Shown piece by piece: positions 35,780 to 44,512 of a stretch of 64,000 nt of DNA. Position 1 is the stretch's first letter. Every line of letters begins with the position of its first letter. The stretch lies in contig NZ_CP127385.1 in NCBI RefSeq assembly GCF_030378205.1, positions 7,542,001 to 7,606,000 of the forward strand, read 5' to 3'. A program made the position numbers and the translations under genes. The notes below the pieces were generated by a model. The model was not told where the DNA came from. It worked only from the letters and a program-made list of their open reading frames with translations, and did no database searches. Source of the DNA: Bradyrhizobium sp. NP1 (GTDB lineage: Bacteria > Pseudomonadota > Alphaproteobacteria > Rhizobiales > Xanthobacteraceae).

Positions 35780-36370
35780 TCAGGGCTTGACGTAGGTCCA
35801 GCCCTGCTCCTCACGCTGCATCACGTGCACGACGCCGGACTTCACCACCTGCGCCTGCGGAACGATCGGGATGTCCTTGCTCTCCGCCTTGCGCATGTTC
35901 TCCTGGGTGTTACCGCAGGCCTTGTACGAAATCTCCGGCGTGCTCAGCGCCATCGTCTCGATCCTGGCCTTCACGGGCGAGGTATCCTCGCGCAGCATGT
36001 GCAGGCCGGGGCCGAACGTGACGACCTCGACCTTCACCTTCTCGCCGGCCTCCTTGTAATACTGCGCGACGTTGGCGGCGTTGTTGAGCACGAGGTTCAT
36101 CGCCGCTGGCTCGTTGCTGTTCAGTTGCAGGATCAGGTGATGCTCCGCGCTCTGCGCCACCGGCGAAGGCGCCATCCGCGCAAAGGCCGACCTGCTCCGC
36201 GCAGCCGCCGAAGCCTTAGCCGGCCTTGTTGCGACGTCCGCCCTCTGCGTGGCAGCGGGCTTTAACGTCAGCGGCCGGCCGGCTTCCTGGGCAACGGAGC
36301 ACGGCACGGCGATCAGGAGCGCGAGGATGCCCATCGTTGCGGCGCTCGCGACTCGGTGGAATGTTCTCAT
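35780..36370 (-). CDS. secreted DsrE/DsrF-like family protein
   Basis: The 196-residue protein has a signal peptide (TMGILALLIAVPCSVAQ) followed by an Arg/Ala-rich linker and a DsrE-like domain (about 75-196): HHLILQLNSNEPAAMNLVLNN, KVEVVTFGPGLHMLRED and ISYKACGNTQENM. The lone cysteine is where DsrE relatives keep a reactive thiol. DsrE proteins normally trade sulfur in the cytosol, so an exported form is unusual. GGGAGACAAGCC precedes the ATG. It is the last gene of a four-gene operon of exported proteins (13-base gap). Confidence 0.85.
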   Translation of the reverse strand: MRTFHRVASAATMGILALLIAVPCSVAQEAGRPLTLKPAATQRADVATRPAKASAAARSRSAFARMAPSPVAQSAEHHLILQLNSNEPAAMNLVLNNAANVAQYYKEAGEKVKVEVVTFGPGLHMLREDTSPVKARIETMALSTPEISYKACGNTQENMRKAESKDIPIVPQAQVVKSGVVHVMQREEQGWTYVKP

Positions 36371-36383
36371 GGCTTGTCTCCCG

Positions 36384-37052
36384 TCAATGAGTATCGTCCG
36401 ATTGCCGTCCGTTGCTCGGCTTCGCGACAGCGTGTGGCCATTTGCATGCTGCTTCCATCCTGGCGCGCACGGTCGCCAGCCCGTCCAATGAAAAGACGCC
36501 GTCCTGGGCGGTCCCCAGCCGGGGCACGAGGTGCACGGCAAGCTCGCCCTCGCCCGGCAGCGACTGCAGAAGGGTTGCCGAATCGGCCTTGAAGGCGATG
36601 CCGGCCCCGAATGCCGGCGCGGCCGCCGCAACCTGCACGGGCTGGGCGCCGTTGATGCGGTAGGAGATGACGTAATCCTCGGCGCGCCCGGCAATTGCCG
36701 GGCCGGCGATCGTTAGCTCGGTGCGTCCACCGCGGCAGCGGATGGCGAGCTGCATCGCGGATCCACCGGCAACCGCGCGCGATGTCGTCGTGGCGGTGGC
36801 GATCGGGGAGTAATCCAAGGGCGAAATGGTCTGGCTGACGATCCAGTCGTTACCCCTGTCATCGCCCTTGGGCGCCGGATGTTCCGGCGGCGCGATAGCA
36901 TGCGACAGCCTGTCGAGACATTCGAGCCGTTCGGCGCGCTCCATCAGGGAGCAGGCGCGGAGCTGCGCAAGCGGATCGTCCGCGCCCTGCGCCAGGGCAA
37001 CCCCTCCCAGAAACGCGAAGACGGCCGGGATCGGGAGGGTCGCGGGTTTCAT
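36384..37052 (-). CDS. exported protein resembling type VI secretion-associated VasI/TagO
   Basis: The 222-residue protein has a signal peptide (ATLPIPAVFAFLGGVALAQG), then CSLMERAERLECLDRL, which matches the cysteine and CLD pattern at the start of VasI/TagO-like proteins. The beta-rich body (LAIRCRGGRTELTIAG, YVISYRINGAQPV) and a C-terminal cysteine near MEAACKWP also match. No other type VI genes occur in the window, so a secretion role is doubtful. Its ATG overlaps the stop of the TAXI protein gene (ATGA), so the two are translationally coupled. Confidence 0.75.
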   Translation of the reverse strand: MKPATLPIPAVFAFLGGVALAQGADDPLAQLRACSLMERAERLECLDRLSHAIAPPEHPAPKGDDRGNDWIVSQTISPLDYSPIATATTTSRAVAGGSAMQLAIRCRGGRTELTIAGPAIAGRAEDYVISYRINGAQPVQVAAAAPAFGAGIAFKADSATLLQSLPGEGELAVHLVPRLGTAQDGVFSLDGLATVRARMEAACKWPHAVAKPSNGRQSDDTH

Positions 37053-38092
37053 TGCGATGCCTGCGCCGGGCGCGCATGCGCATCGAGCCACGCCTGCGCG
37101 GCGGGGAAGCGCGTGAGCCCGGGAACCGTCGCGGCAAGGTTGATCGATTTCCACTTGGGATCGAAGCCTGGTGCCTGCAGCCTGTCGATCCGCGAGAACA
37201 GGTGATCGACAAAGCGCGCGACCCGCTCGAAACGATTCGAGTTGGCCGGCCAGTTGTAGGCAACCAGCACGGTCGGCACGGCGATCGTCGCGATGTGGTC
37301 GCCCGGCTTGATCAGGCCGGGATAATCGGCCGCTTCCAGCGAAGCCGGCAGATAGTAGTCCTCCAGCTTGCTCTGGTAGGGAACGGGCAAGAACTTGAAG
37401 CCGCCTTCCCAGCGCCCGCGCACGAAAGCGTCGACCGGCTTCGAGGTGATGAACACCACCGCCGCGATCTCGCCCTTGCGCATCTGCTCCAGCGCGACCT
37501 GATGCGGGATGAAGGTCTTCTCCACGTCGAGGCCGAGGCGGCTGAAGATCAGCGGCCCCGAATAGGACGCGGCCGTGCCCAGCGTATTGAAATTCACCTT
37601 CTTGCCGGCAAGGTCGTTCAGGCTCTGGATCTCCGGCCGGACGAAGATGTGCAGCTCGGATGGAAACAGGTTGAGCACGTAGGTAATCCGGCGCTGGATG
37701 TCCGGCACCTGGCTCTTGTACTCGTCGAGCGCGTCCGAATTGATGATCGCCGCATCGACGCCGCGCAGATAGAGCAGCGAGTTGACGTTTTCCACGGGCC
37801 CGCGCGTCACGATCGGCAGGACGTGCAGATTGTCTCCGTCGTCGACGACGCGGGCCATCTCTGCCGCGAGGCGAATGGGCGCGCCCTCGAGCAGGCCGCC
37901 GGCAAGGCCGACCGTCCAGGCGTTTATCGTTTCCCGCGGCCCCGGCGACTGCGGAGGAGGACTGGCGCTTTGCGCAGCACCCTGCGGCCGGGCCTGTCTG
38001 GTCCGCGCGTCCAAAGCAGACGGCGCGGCCACAAGCAGCGGGACCAGTGCCGCGAGCATGAGCAGCTGATGTGATCGAGGCAATCCGCTCAT
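37049..38092 (-). CDS. TAXI family TRAP-type solute-binding protein (orphan)
   Basis: The 347-residue protein has a signal peptide (LLMLAALVPLLVAAPSALD), a Pro/Gln-rich linker and a TAXI periplasmic-binding domain: WTVGLAGGLLEGAPIRLAAE, DAAIINSDALDEY, AGKKVNFNTLGTAASYSGPL and AVPTVLVAYNWPANS. TAXI proteins normally feed a fused DctQM TRAP permease, but no TRAP membrane gene is present here, so it may sense or bind rather than import. AAGGAG precedes the start, 46 bases after the coiled-coil gene. It overlaps the next gene by four bases. Confidence 0.9.
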   Translation of the reverse strand: MSGLPRSHQLLMLAALVPLLVAAPSALDARTRQARPQGAAQSASPPPQSPGPRETINAWTVGLAGGLLEGAPIRLAAEMARVVDDGDNLHVLPIVTRGPVENVNSLLYLRGVDAAIINSDALDEYKSQVPDIQRRITYVLNLFPSELHIFVRPEIQSLNDLAGKKVNFNTLGTAASYSGPLIFSRLGLDVEKTFIPHQVALEQMRKGEIAAVVFITSKPVDAFVRGRWEGGFKFLPVPYQSKLEDYYLPASLEAADYPGLIKPGDHIATIAVPTVLVAYNWPANSNRFERVARFVDHLFSRIDRLQAPGFDPKWKSINLAATVPGLTRFPAAQAWLDAHARPAQASQ

Positions 38093-38138
38093 CGAGAACT
38101 CCTTATCGTCACGGGACCTTCTCCCAATCCGGCCGGTG

Positions 38139-41100
38139 TCACCTGCGCAGCGCGTCGAGCCGTTCTTTCGCCTCGTTGATGCCGCCGGCTGCGGCCTTGG
38201 CGTAGAGATCGCGCGCCTTGCTCGCGTCGCCGCGCGTTCCATAGGCGCCCCATCTGGAAAGGATGAGCGGGTCGTAGGTTTCCGCGAGCGTGAAGCTTGC
38301 CTGCGCGTTGCCCGTTTCAGCGGCGCGCTCGAGCACGATCCGCGCCGAGCCGATGTCGCCCTGGCCAAGCAGCACGCTCGCACGCGCCACCAGTCGCGCC
38401 TCCTCGGCGGCATCCGCGGCACCGGGCCGGACGTCGGCGCGCGCCACTGCGACGGTGACCGGCTCAGCCGCGGCCGGCGTCTTCGGCGCCGCCTCGCGCG
38501 CCTGGTCCGATGTGATCTGGCCAGTGGTCACGCCGGCTGGCCCGGCCGCATTCCGTGTATTCCGCGCCGACGCAAGATCGCGTTCCAATTGCGCAACCCT
38601 GGCGCGCTCCTGTTGCAACGACTTGCGCAGCTCCGCGGCGCCGCTCTCGGCGGCCTGCTTCAGCTTGCTCGCATCGTCGCTGGCTTTGGCCGCGAGTGTC
38701 GCCTGCGTCTCCACATCGCGCCGCGCCGCCGCTAGGTCCTTCTCCAGCTGGCCCGCCCGGTCGCGCTCCGCTTGCAGCGATTTTTTCAGCTCGGCGGTGC
38801 TCCTGTCCAATTCCTGCTTCAGCCGGACGACCGCCGCCTTGGTCGCCGGGATCGTCCGCGCATCGACGTCACGCAGCGACGTGGCGATGTAGTTCTCCAG
38901 CCGGCTCGCCCGCTCGCGCTCCTGCTGCAGCGACTTCTGCAAGTCGGCACCGCCGTCTGCCGTCCGCTTGACCTGACTGGTCTCATCGCGTGCCTTGGCC
39001 GCCAGCGCCGTCTGGGTCTCGACATCGCGCCGCGCCGCCGCCAGGTCCTTCTCCAGCTGGCCTGACCGGTCGCGCTCCTGCTGCAGCGATTTCTGCAAGT
39101 CGGTCACGCCGTTCGTCGCCTGCTTCACCTTGCTCGACTCGGCGCTTGCCTTGGCCACCAACGCTGTCTGGGTCTCGACATCGCGCCGCGCCGCCGCAAG
39201 CTCCTGCTCCAGCTTTGCCGCGCGGTCATGTTCCTGCTGCAGCGACTTCTGCAAGTCGGTCACGCCGTTCGTCGCCTGCTTCGCCTTGCTCGACTCGGCG
39301 CTCGCCTTGGCCACCAGCGCTGTCTGGGTCTCGACATCGCGCCGCGCCGCCGCAAGCTCCTGCTCCAGCTTTGCCGCGCGGTCATGTTCCTGCTGCAGCG
39401 ACTTCTGCAAGTCGGTCACGCCGTTCGTCGCCTGCTTCGCCTTGCTCGACTCGGCGCTCGCCTTGGCCACCAGCGCTGTCTGGGTCTCGACATCGCGCCG
39501 CGCCGCCGCCAACTCCTTCTCCAGCTGGCCCGCCCGGGCGTGTTCCTGCTGCAGCGACTTCTGCAAGTCGGTCATGCCGTCCGTCGCCTGCTTCGCCTTG
39601 CTCGACTCGGCGCTCGCCTTGGCCACCAGCGCTGTCTGGGTCTCGACATCGCGCCGCGCCGCCGCCAACTCCTTCTCCAGCTGGCCCGCCCGGTCGCGCT
39701 CCTGCTGCAGCGACTTCTGCAAGTCGGTCATGCCGTCCGTCGCCTGCTTCGCCTTGCTCGACTCGGCGCTCGCCTTGGCCACCAGTGCTGTCTGGGTTTC
39801 GACATCGCGCCGCGCCGACGCCAACTCCTTCTCCAGCTTCGCCGCGCGGTCATGTTCCTGCTGCAGCGACTTCTGCAAGTCGGTCACACCCTCCGTCGCC
39901 TGCTTCGCCTTGCTCGACTCGGCGCTCGCCTTGACTACCAGCGCCGTCTGGGTCTCGACATCGCGCCGCGCCGCCGCAAGCTCCTTCTCCAGCTGGCCCG
40001 CCCGGTCGCGCTCCTGCTGCAGCGACTTCTGCAAGTCGGTCATGCCGTCCGTCGCCTGCTTCGCCTTGCTCGACTCGGCGCTCGCCTTGGCTACCAGCGC
40101 CGTCTGGGTCTCGACGTCGCGCCGCGCCGACGCAAGCTCCTGCTCCAGCTTCGCCGCGCGGTCGCGCTCCTGCTTGAGCGATTTCTGCAAGTCCGCGGCG
40201 CCGCTGTCTGCCGTCCGCTTGACCTGACTGGTCTCATCGCGTGCCTTGGCTACCAGCGCGGTCTGGGTCTCGACATCGCGCCGCGCCGCCGCCAGGTCCT
40301 TCTCGAGCTGGCCTGCCCGATCGCGCTCCTGCTGCAGCGACTTCTGCAAATCGGTCATGCCGTCCGTCGCCTGCTTCGCCTTGCTCGACTCGGCGCTCGC
40401 CTTGGCCACCAGTGCTGTCTGGGTTTCGACATCGCGCCGCGCCGACGCCAACTCCTTCTCCAGCTTCGCCGCGCGGTCATGTTCCTGCTGCAGCGACTTC
40501 TGCAAGTCGGTCACACCCTCCGTCGCCTGCTTCGCCTTGCTCGACTCGGCGCTCGCCTTGACTACCAGCGCCGTCTGGGTCTCGACATCGCGCCGCGCCG
40601 CCGCAAGCTCCTTCTCCAGCTGGCCCGCCCGGTCGCGCTCCTGCTGCAGCGACTTCTGCAAGTCGGTCATGCCGTCCGTCGCCTGCTTCGCCTTGCTCGA
40701 CTCGGCGCTCGCCTTGGCCACCAGCGCCGTCTGGGTTTCGACATCGCGCCGCGCCGCCGCAAGCTCCTGCTCCAGCTTCGCCGCGCGGTCATGTTCCTGC
40801 TGCAGCGACTTCTGCAAGTCAGTCACGCCGTCCGTCGCCTGCTTCGCCTTGCTCGCCTCGGCGCTCGCCTTGGCTACCAGCGCCGTCTGGGTCTCGACGT
40901 CGCGCCGCGCCGACGCAAGCTCCTGCTCCAGCTTCGCCGCGCGGTCGCGCTCCTGCTTGAGCGATTTCTGCAAGTCCGCGGCGCCGCTGTCTGCCGTCCG
41001 CTTGACCTGACTGGTCTCATCGCGTGCCTTGGCTACCAGCGCGGTCTGGGTCTCGACATCGCGCCGCGCCGCCGCCAGGTCCTTCTCCAGCTGGCCTGAC

Positions 41101-41714
41101 CGGTCGCGCTCCTGCTGCAGCGATTTCTGCAAGTCGACCGTAGCGACGCCTGCCGCCGGTTCGCCTGCCTTGCCGGCCGGCGCCGCCTGGGGCTCGCCGC
41201 CGCGGCGCATCGTTGCAAGATCGCGCTCCATCCGCTCGGCCCGGTCGCGCAGCATCGATCGGCGCAATTCATCGGCGCCACTCTCCGCTTCCTCGGTCTG
41301 CCGCCCGACGCTGTCGCGCGCCTCCTGCAGGGCCCTTCGCAGTTCGGCAGCCTCTTTCTCCGCGGCCTGCTTGGTCCGCGCGGCGTCCTCGCGCGCCCTA
41401 TTCAGCAGGCTCAGCAGCACTTCGAGATCGCGGCGCGTGGCGACGAGCTCGCGCGCCAGCATCTCGGTTTGCTGATGCTGCGGGGCCGGGACGGCCTGCG
41501 GCTCGGCCGGATTGCCCGCCGAGGCCTGCGCAAGACGCATCCATGGCTCGTCGCTTCGGCGCGTGCCCGCGCGATCGCTCGCCTGCGCACCGGTCGCCGC
41601 CGCAAACACGGCCACCGCGAGCAACGGTAGCGCGGTCTGCCGCAGGGACTTCACTGGCATCCGGACAACCAATGCGTTGTCCGGGCCGCCGTCGATTCCG
41701 CAAGAACGGTCCAT
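38139..41714 (-). CDS. large exported coiled-coil protein with about 17 tandem 52-residue repeats
   Basis: The 1191-residue protein has an N-terminal signal peptide (QTALPLLAVAVFAAATGAQA); an internal ATG at 41660 would start directly at it and is a credible alternative start. Residues about 85-190 are charged helices. Then come about 17 copies of a unit beginning DLQKSLQQERDRAGQLEKEL, of 51-53 residues each, most nearly identical; the last three diverge. The heptad-like Leu/Ala pattern predicts a long coiled coil. The C-terminal 100 residues resemble Sel1/TPR helices (LGQGDIGSARIVLERAAETG). It heads the four-gene exported-protein operon. Function unknown. Confidence 0.88.
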   Translation of the reverse strand: MDRSCGIDGGPDNALVVRMPVKSLRQTALPLLAVAVFAAATGAQASDRAGTRRSDEPWMRLAQASAGNPAEPQAVPAPQHQQTEMLARELVATRRDLEVLLSLLNRAREDAARTKQAAEKEAAELRRALQEARDSVGRQTEEAESGADELRRSMLRDRAERMERDLATMRRGGEPQAAPAGKAGEPAAGVATVDLQKSLQQERDRSGQLEKDLAAARRDVETQTALVAKARDETSQVKRTADSGAADLQKSLKQERDRAAKLEQELASARRDVETQTALVAKASAEASKAKQATDGVTDLQKSLQQEHDRAAKLEQELAAARRDVETQTALVAKASAESSKAKQATDGMTDLQKSLQQERDRAGQLEKELAAARRDVETQTALVVKASAESSKAKQATEGVTDLQKSLQQEHDRAAKLEKELASARRDVETQTALVAKASAESSKAKQATDGMTDLQKSLQQERDRAGQLEKDLAAARRDVETQTALVAKARDETSQVKRTADSGAADLQKSLKQERDRAAKLEQELASARRDVETQTALVAKASAESSKAKQATDGMTDLQKSLQQERDRAGQLEKELAAARRDVETQTALVVKASAESSKAKQATEGVTDLQKSLQQEHDRAAKLEKELASARRDVETQTALVAKASAESSKAKQATDGMTDLQKSLQQERDRAGQLEKELAAARRDVETQTALVAKASAESSKAKQATDGMTDLQKSLQQEHARAGQLEKELAAARRDVETQTALVAKASAESSKAKQATNGVTDLQKSLQQEHDRAAKLEQELAAARRDVETQTALVAKASAESSKAKQATNGVTDLQKSLQQEHDRAAKLEQELAAARRDVETQTALVAKASAESSKVKQATNGVTDLQKSLQQERDRSGQLEKDLAAARRDVETQTALAAKARDETSQVKRTADGGADLQKSLQQERERASRLENYIATSLRDVDARTIPATKAAVVRLKQELDRSTAELKKSLQAERDRAGQLEKDLAAARRDVETQATLAAKASDDASKLKQAAESGAAELRKSLQQERARVAQLERDLASARNTRNAAGPAGVTTGQITSDQAREAAPKTPAAAEPVTVAVARADVRPGAADAAEEARLVARASVLLGQGDIGSARIVLERAAETGNAQASFTLAETYDPLILSRWGAYGTRGDASKARDLYAKAAAGGINEAKERLDALRR
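38600..41150 (-). repeat. tandem DNA repeats of about 156 bp inside the coiled-coil gene
   Basis: The gene carries about 17 tandem units of 153-159 bp, of which about 14 are nearly identical at DNA level. Higher-order structure is visible: units 4-5 and 8-9 encode the same variants (VVKAS then TEGVT, then TDGMT), and a KARDETSQVKRTADSGAA variant recurs at units 1, 6 and 14, pointing to block duplication of several units. Boundaries are approximate. Copy number is likely to vary between strains and to be hard to assemble from short reads. Confidence 0.9.
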
Positions 41715-41878
41715 GAATGGCCTCTGTTGACGAGGCCACGATACGCTTCACCCAACTGTGAAGCCTATTCCTCGCAAGGAGGACCCTGAGCTAACCCTTT
41801 CGGATTAGCTGCGCACGATGAAGCCACTATCATTGAGCGTTCGGACGACCGCAGCCGCAACGCCTGATAGTGGGATGG

Positions 41879-42772
41879 TCACACCGGCCGTTCGCCCTTC
41901 ACCGTGACGCGGGTGCCGGAGCGGGTGTGCGGCCAGTAGTCCCACATCGCCCGATGCTGGGTGCAGCGGTTGTCCCAGAACGCGATCGCGTTCTCGGTCC
42001 AGCGGAAGCGGCACTGGAACAGCGGATTCTCGCAATGCTGGTAGAGATAGGCGAGGATCGCGTCGCTTTCGTCGCGGGGAACGCCAATGATGTGGCGGGT
42101 GAAGCCGCGGTTGACGTAGAGCGCTTTCTTGCCCGTCATCGGATGGGTGCGAACCACGGGATGCTCAGCGCTCGGATAGGTCTGCTTGTCGGCGACGCCG
42201 TAATTGGCATAGAGCCCGCGATAAGCCTGCTCGCCGTCATGCAGCGCGGTAAGGCCGGAAAGATACGCCTTCATGCGATCCGACAACGCCTCATAAGCGG
42301 CGTACATGCTGGCGAACAGCGTATCACCGCCATGCGGCGGGCACTGCTTGATATAGAGGATCGAGCCCATCGGCGGCTCGGCGTCGCAGGACACGTCCGT
42401 GTGCCAGCCCTCGCCATTGGCGCGCGGCGAGTTCCTGTCGGCATAGATCTTCATCAGCGCGGGATCGCCTTCATTGGGCGCGGCCGGGTGGACGTGCAGC
42501 TCGCCGAATTTTCGGCCGAAGGCGAGATGCTGGTCGGGCGAGATATGCTGGTCGCGGAAGAAGATCACGAGGTTTTCGGCGAGCGCGCGATGGATCTCGT
42601 CCATCTGCCGGTTGGAGCGGCTGTCGTCGGAAACGAGCCTTGCGAGATCGACGCCGGAAATCTCGGCCCCAATGATCGGGGTCAGCCTGTCGACCGAGAT
42701 CGTCTCATAGGGCTCGGTGTCGGAAGCCTCATGCCGATAGCGCGGACCCTGCTTGCCTGACAGCGAGCTCAT
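41879..42772 (-). CDS. TauD/TfdA family alpha-ketoglutarate-dependent dioxygenase
   Basis: The 297-residue protein carries the Fe(II) facial triad: HxD in GWHTDVSCD and the distal histidine in NRCTQHRAMWDY, with a 2-oxoglutarate-binding arginine expected in the following RSGTRVTVKG segment. These enzymes oxidise taurine, sulfonates, phenoxyacetates or related acids. The family signature near the N terminus is ITVDRL-like (ISVDRLTPIIGAEISGVDLA). GGGAGAAG precedes ATG 42772. A sulfonate-type ABC importer lies 16 kb away, but no direct link is shown. Confidence 0.9.
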   Translation of the reverse strand: MSSLSGKQGPRYRHEASDTEPYETISVDRLTPIIGAEISGVDLARLVSDDSRSNRQMDEIHRALAENLVIFFRDQHISPDQHLAFGRKFGELHVHPAAPNEGDPALMKIYADRNSPRANGEGWHTDVSCDAEPPMGSILYIKQCPPHGGDTLFASMYAAYEALSDRMKAYLSGLTALHDGEQAYRGLYANYGVADKQTYPSAEHPVVRTHPMTGKKALYVNRGFTRHIIGVPRDESDAILAYLYQHCENPLFQCRFRWTENAIAFWDNRCTQHRAMWDYWPHTRSGTRVTVKGERPV

Positions 42773-42817
42773 GGCGGTCTTCTCCCGGCTTGTTGTTGGC
42801 CAACATGGTAGCAACGT

Positions 42818-42929
42818 AGGGCGGGTTAGCCAACGGGTCGCGCGAACGCGCGCCCGATGAAAGGCTCCGCGTAACCCGCCGCTTCTCGCACAAAAAATAA
42901 GGCGGATTACGCTTGCGCTAATCCGCCCT
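42818..42929. repeat. two adjacent palindromic elements between TauD-like gene and ispG
   Basis: GTAGGGCGGGTTAGC (about 42816-42830) pairs with GTAACCCGCC (42871-42880). A second hairpin is formed by GGCGGATTA (42901-42909) and TAATCCGCC (42919-42927). Both contain CGGGTTA/CGGATTA-type cores typical of dispersed rhizobial intergenic repeats, and the second could serve as a terminator for ispG. Confidence 0.6.
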
Positions 42930-42956
42930 GCGATTTCCGCTATATTAGGAAGCGAC

Positions 42957-44237
42957 CTATTCCGCCGCGCTCGTCTCCGGCTGCTTCGCACCGCTGCTAT
43001 AACGCTGGTCGATGTAGTCGATCACGAGCGCCTTGAAGTCGGCGGCGATCGTCGGCCCGCGCAGCGTGCGGAACTTCTTGCCGTCGACGAAGACAGGCGC
43101 GGCCGGCGCCTCGCCCGTACCCGGCAGCGAGATGCCGATATTGGCGTGCTTGGATTCGCCGGGGCCGTTGACGATGCAGCCCATCACGGCGACGTTGAGC
43201 GTCTCGACCCCCGGATATCTGGTCTTCCAGCTCGGCATTTCCTCGCGGATGAAGTCCTGGATCGAGCGCGCCAGCTCCTGGAACGTGGTCGAGGTGGTGC
43301 GGCCGCAGCCCGGGCAGGCCGCAACCAGCGGCACGAAGGTGCGGAAGCCCATGGTCTGCAGGAGTTCCTGCGCGACCTGCACTTCGAGCGTGCGGTCGCC
43401 GCCGGGCTCCGGCGTCAGCGAGATGCGGATGGTGTCGCCGATGCCGTCCTGCAAGAGGATACCGAGCGCGGCGGAGGAGGCGACGATGCCCTTCGAGCCC
43501 ATTCCGGCCTCGGTCAGGCCGAGATGGATCGCGTAGTCCGAGCGGCGCACGAGTTCCTGATAGACCGCGATCAGGTCCTGCACGGCGGAAACCTTCGCCG
43601 ACAGGATGATGCGGTTCTTCGGCATGCCGAGTTCTTCGGCGCGTTTCGCCGACAGCAGCGCCGACTGCACCATGGCCTCGCGCGTCACCGCGCGGGCATC
43701 CTTCGGGTTGGCGGACGCGGTGTTCTCGTCCATCAGCTTGGTAAGCAGCTCCTGGTCGAGCGAGCCCCAATTGGCGCCGATGCGCACCGGCTTGTTGTTC
43801 TTGTTGGCGATCTCGATGATGTCGGCGAACTGGGTGTCGCGCTTGTTCTTGAAGCCGACATTGCCGGGATTGATGCGGTATTTGTCGAGCGCTTCGGCGC
43901 ACGCCGGATATTCGGCGAGCAGCTTGTGGCCGATATAATGGAAGTCGCCGATCAGGGGCGTGGTGATGCCGCGCTTGCGCAAGCCGTCGCGGATATGCGG
44001 GACGGCGGCGGCCGCCTCCTCGCGATCGACGGTGATGCGCACCATTTCGGAACCGGCGCGCGACAGCGCTGCGACCTGTTCGACGGTGCCGTTGACGTCG
44101 GCGGTGTCGGTATTGGTCATCGACTGCACGACGATCGGCGCGCCGCCGCCGACGGCGACGTTGCCGACCTTGACCTGCGTGGTTTGGTGCCGGGCACTGG
44201 GGCCGGCGATTTCGGATGGCTTTTCGGGCTTGTTCAT
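42957..44237 (-). CDS. ispG: 4-hydroxy-3-methylbut-2-enyl diphosphate synthase (flavodoxin)
   Basis: IspG reductively dehydrates MEcPP to HMBPP in the non-mevalonate isoprenoid pathway using a [4Fe-4S] cluster. The 426-residue protein has [25 protein letters not shown], the cluster cysteines in [14 protein letters not shown] and [18 protein letters not shown], and the expected barrel length. The product pool feeds the prenyl synthase found at 21.9 kb. A divergent 275-base region separates it from the rhodanese gene. Confidence 0.97.
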   Translation of the reverse strand: MNKPEKPSEIAGPSARHQTTQVKVGNVAVGGGAPIVVQSMTNTDTADVNGTVEQVAALSRAGSEMVRITVDREEAAAAVPHIRDGLRKRGITTPLIGDFHYIGHKLLAEYPACAEALDKYRINPGNVGFKNKRDTQFADIIEIANKNNKPVRIGANWGSLDQELLTKLMDENTASANPKDARAVTREAMVQSALLSAKRAEELGMPKNRIILSAKVSAVQDLIAVYQELVRRSDYAIHLGLTEAGMGSKGIVASSAALGILLQDGIGDTIRISLTPEPGGDRTLEVQVAQELLQTMGFRTFVPLVAACPGCGRTTSTTFQELARSIQDFIREEMPSWKTRYPGVETLNVAVMGCIVNGPGESKHANIGISLPGTGEAPAAPVFVDGKKFRTLRGPTIAADFKALVIDYIDQRYSSGAKQPETSAAE

Positions 44238-44512
44238 GGGGGAAACCGAATATCAGGTTTTGGTGACGTTCACCAAGGGCACAAGGTCGGGCCGAGTCCG
44301 CCAAAAGTCCACGCTCCCGACCGGCCGAGAGGCGAGGCTCTTAACATTTTTACCTCGTTTATTCAATAACTTAGGCCGGTCACCGAGCGTCGGTGGAACC
44401 TGCCATCTGCGCTATATTGGACCGCGACGTCAGACATTAAAGAGCGATGGGACGCGCTTTTCATGCTCAAATTGCATGGCGTCGTAAACGGCCGGCCGGG
44501 AGGACCTGGAAG

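Noticed and set aside
36384..37052. Part of a type VI secretion locus
   Set aside because: Only this VasI-like gene is present; no tss genes, VgrG, Hcp or ClpV occur in the window.
39228..41099. 623-residue plus-strand open frame inside the coiled-coil repeat gene
   Set aside because: It exists because the repeat unit is a multiple of three and its antisense frame lacks stops. It encodes a Leu/Arg-rich low-complexity product with no start context, and the minus-strand gene has a signal peptide and family-like ends.
38600..41150. Tandem repeats as a CRISPR array
   Set aside because: Units are directly adjacent 156-bp coding repeats with no unique spacers, no cas genes and a continuous reading frame.
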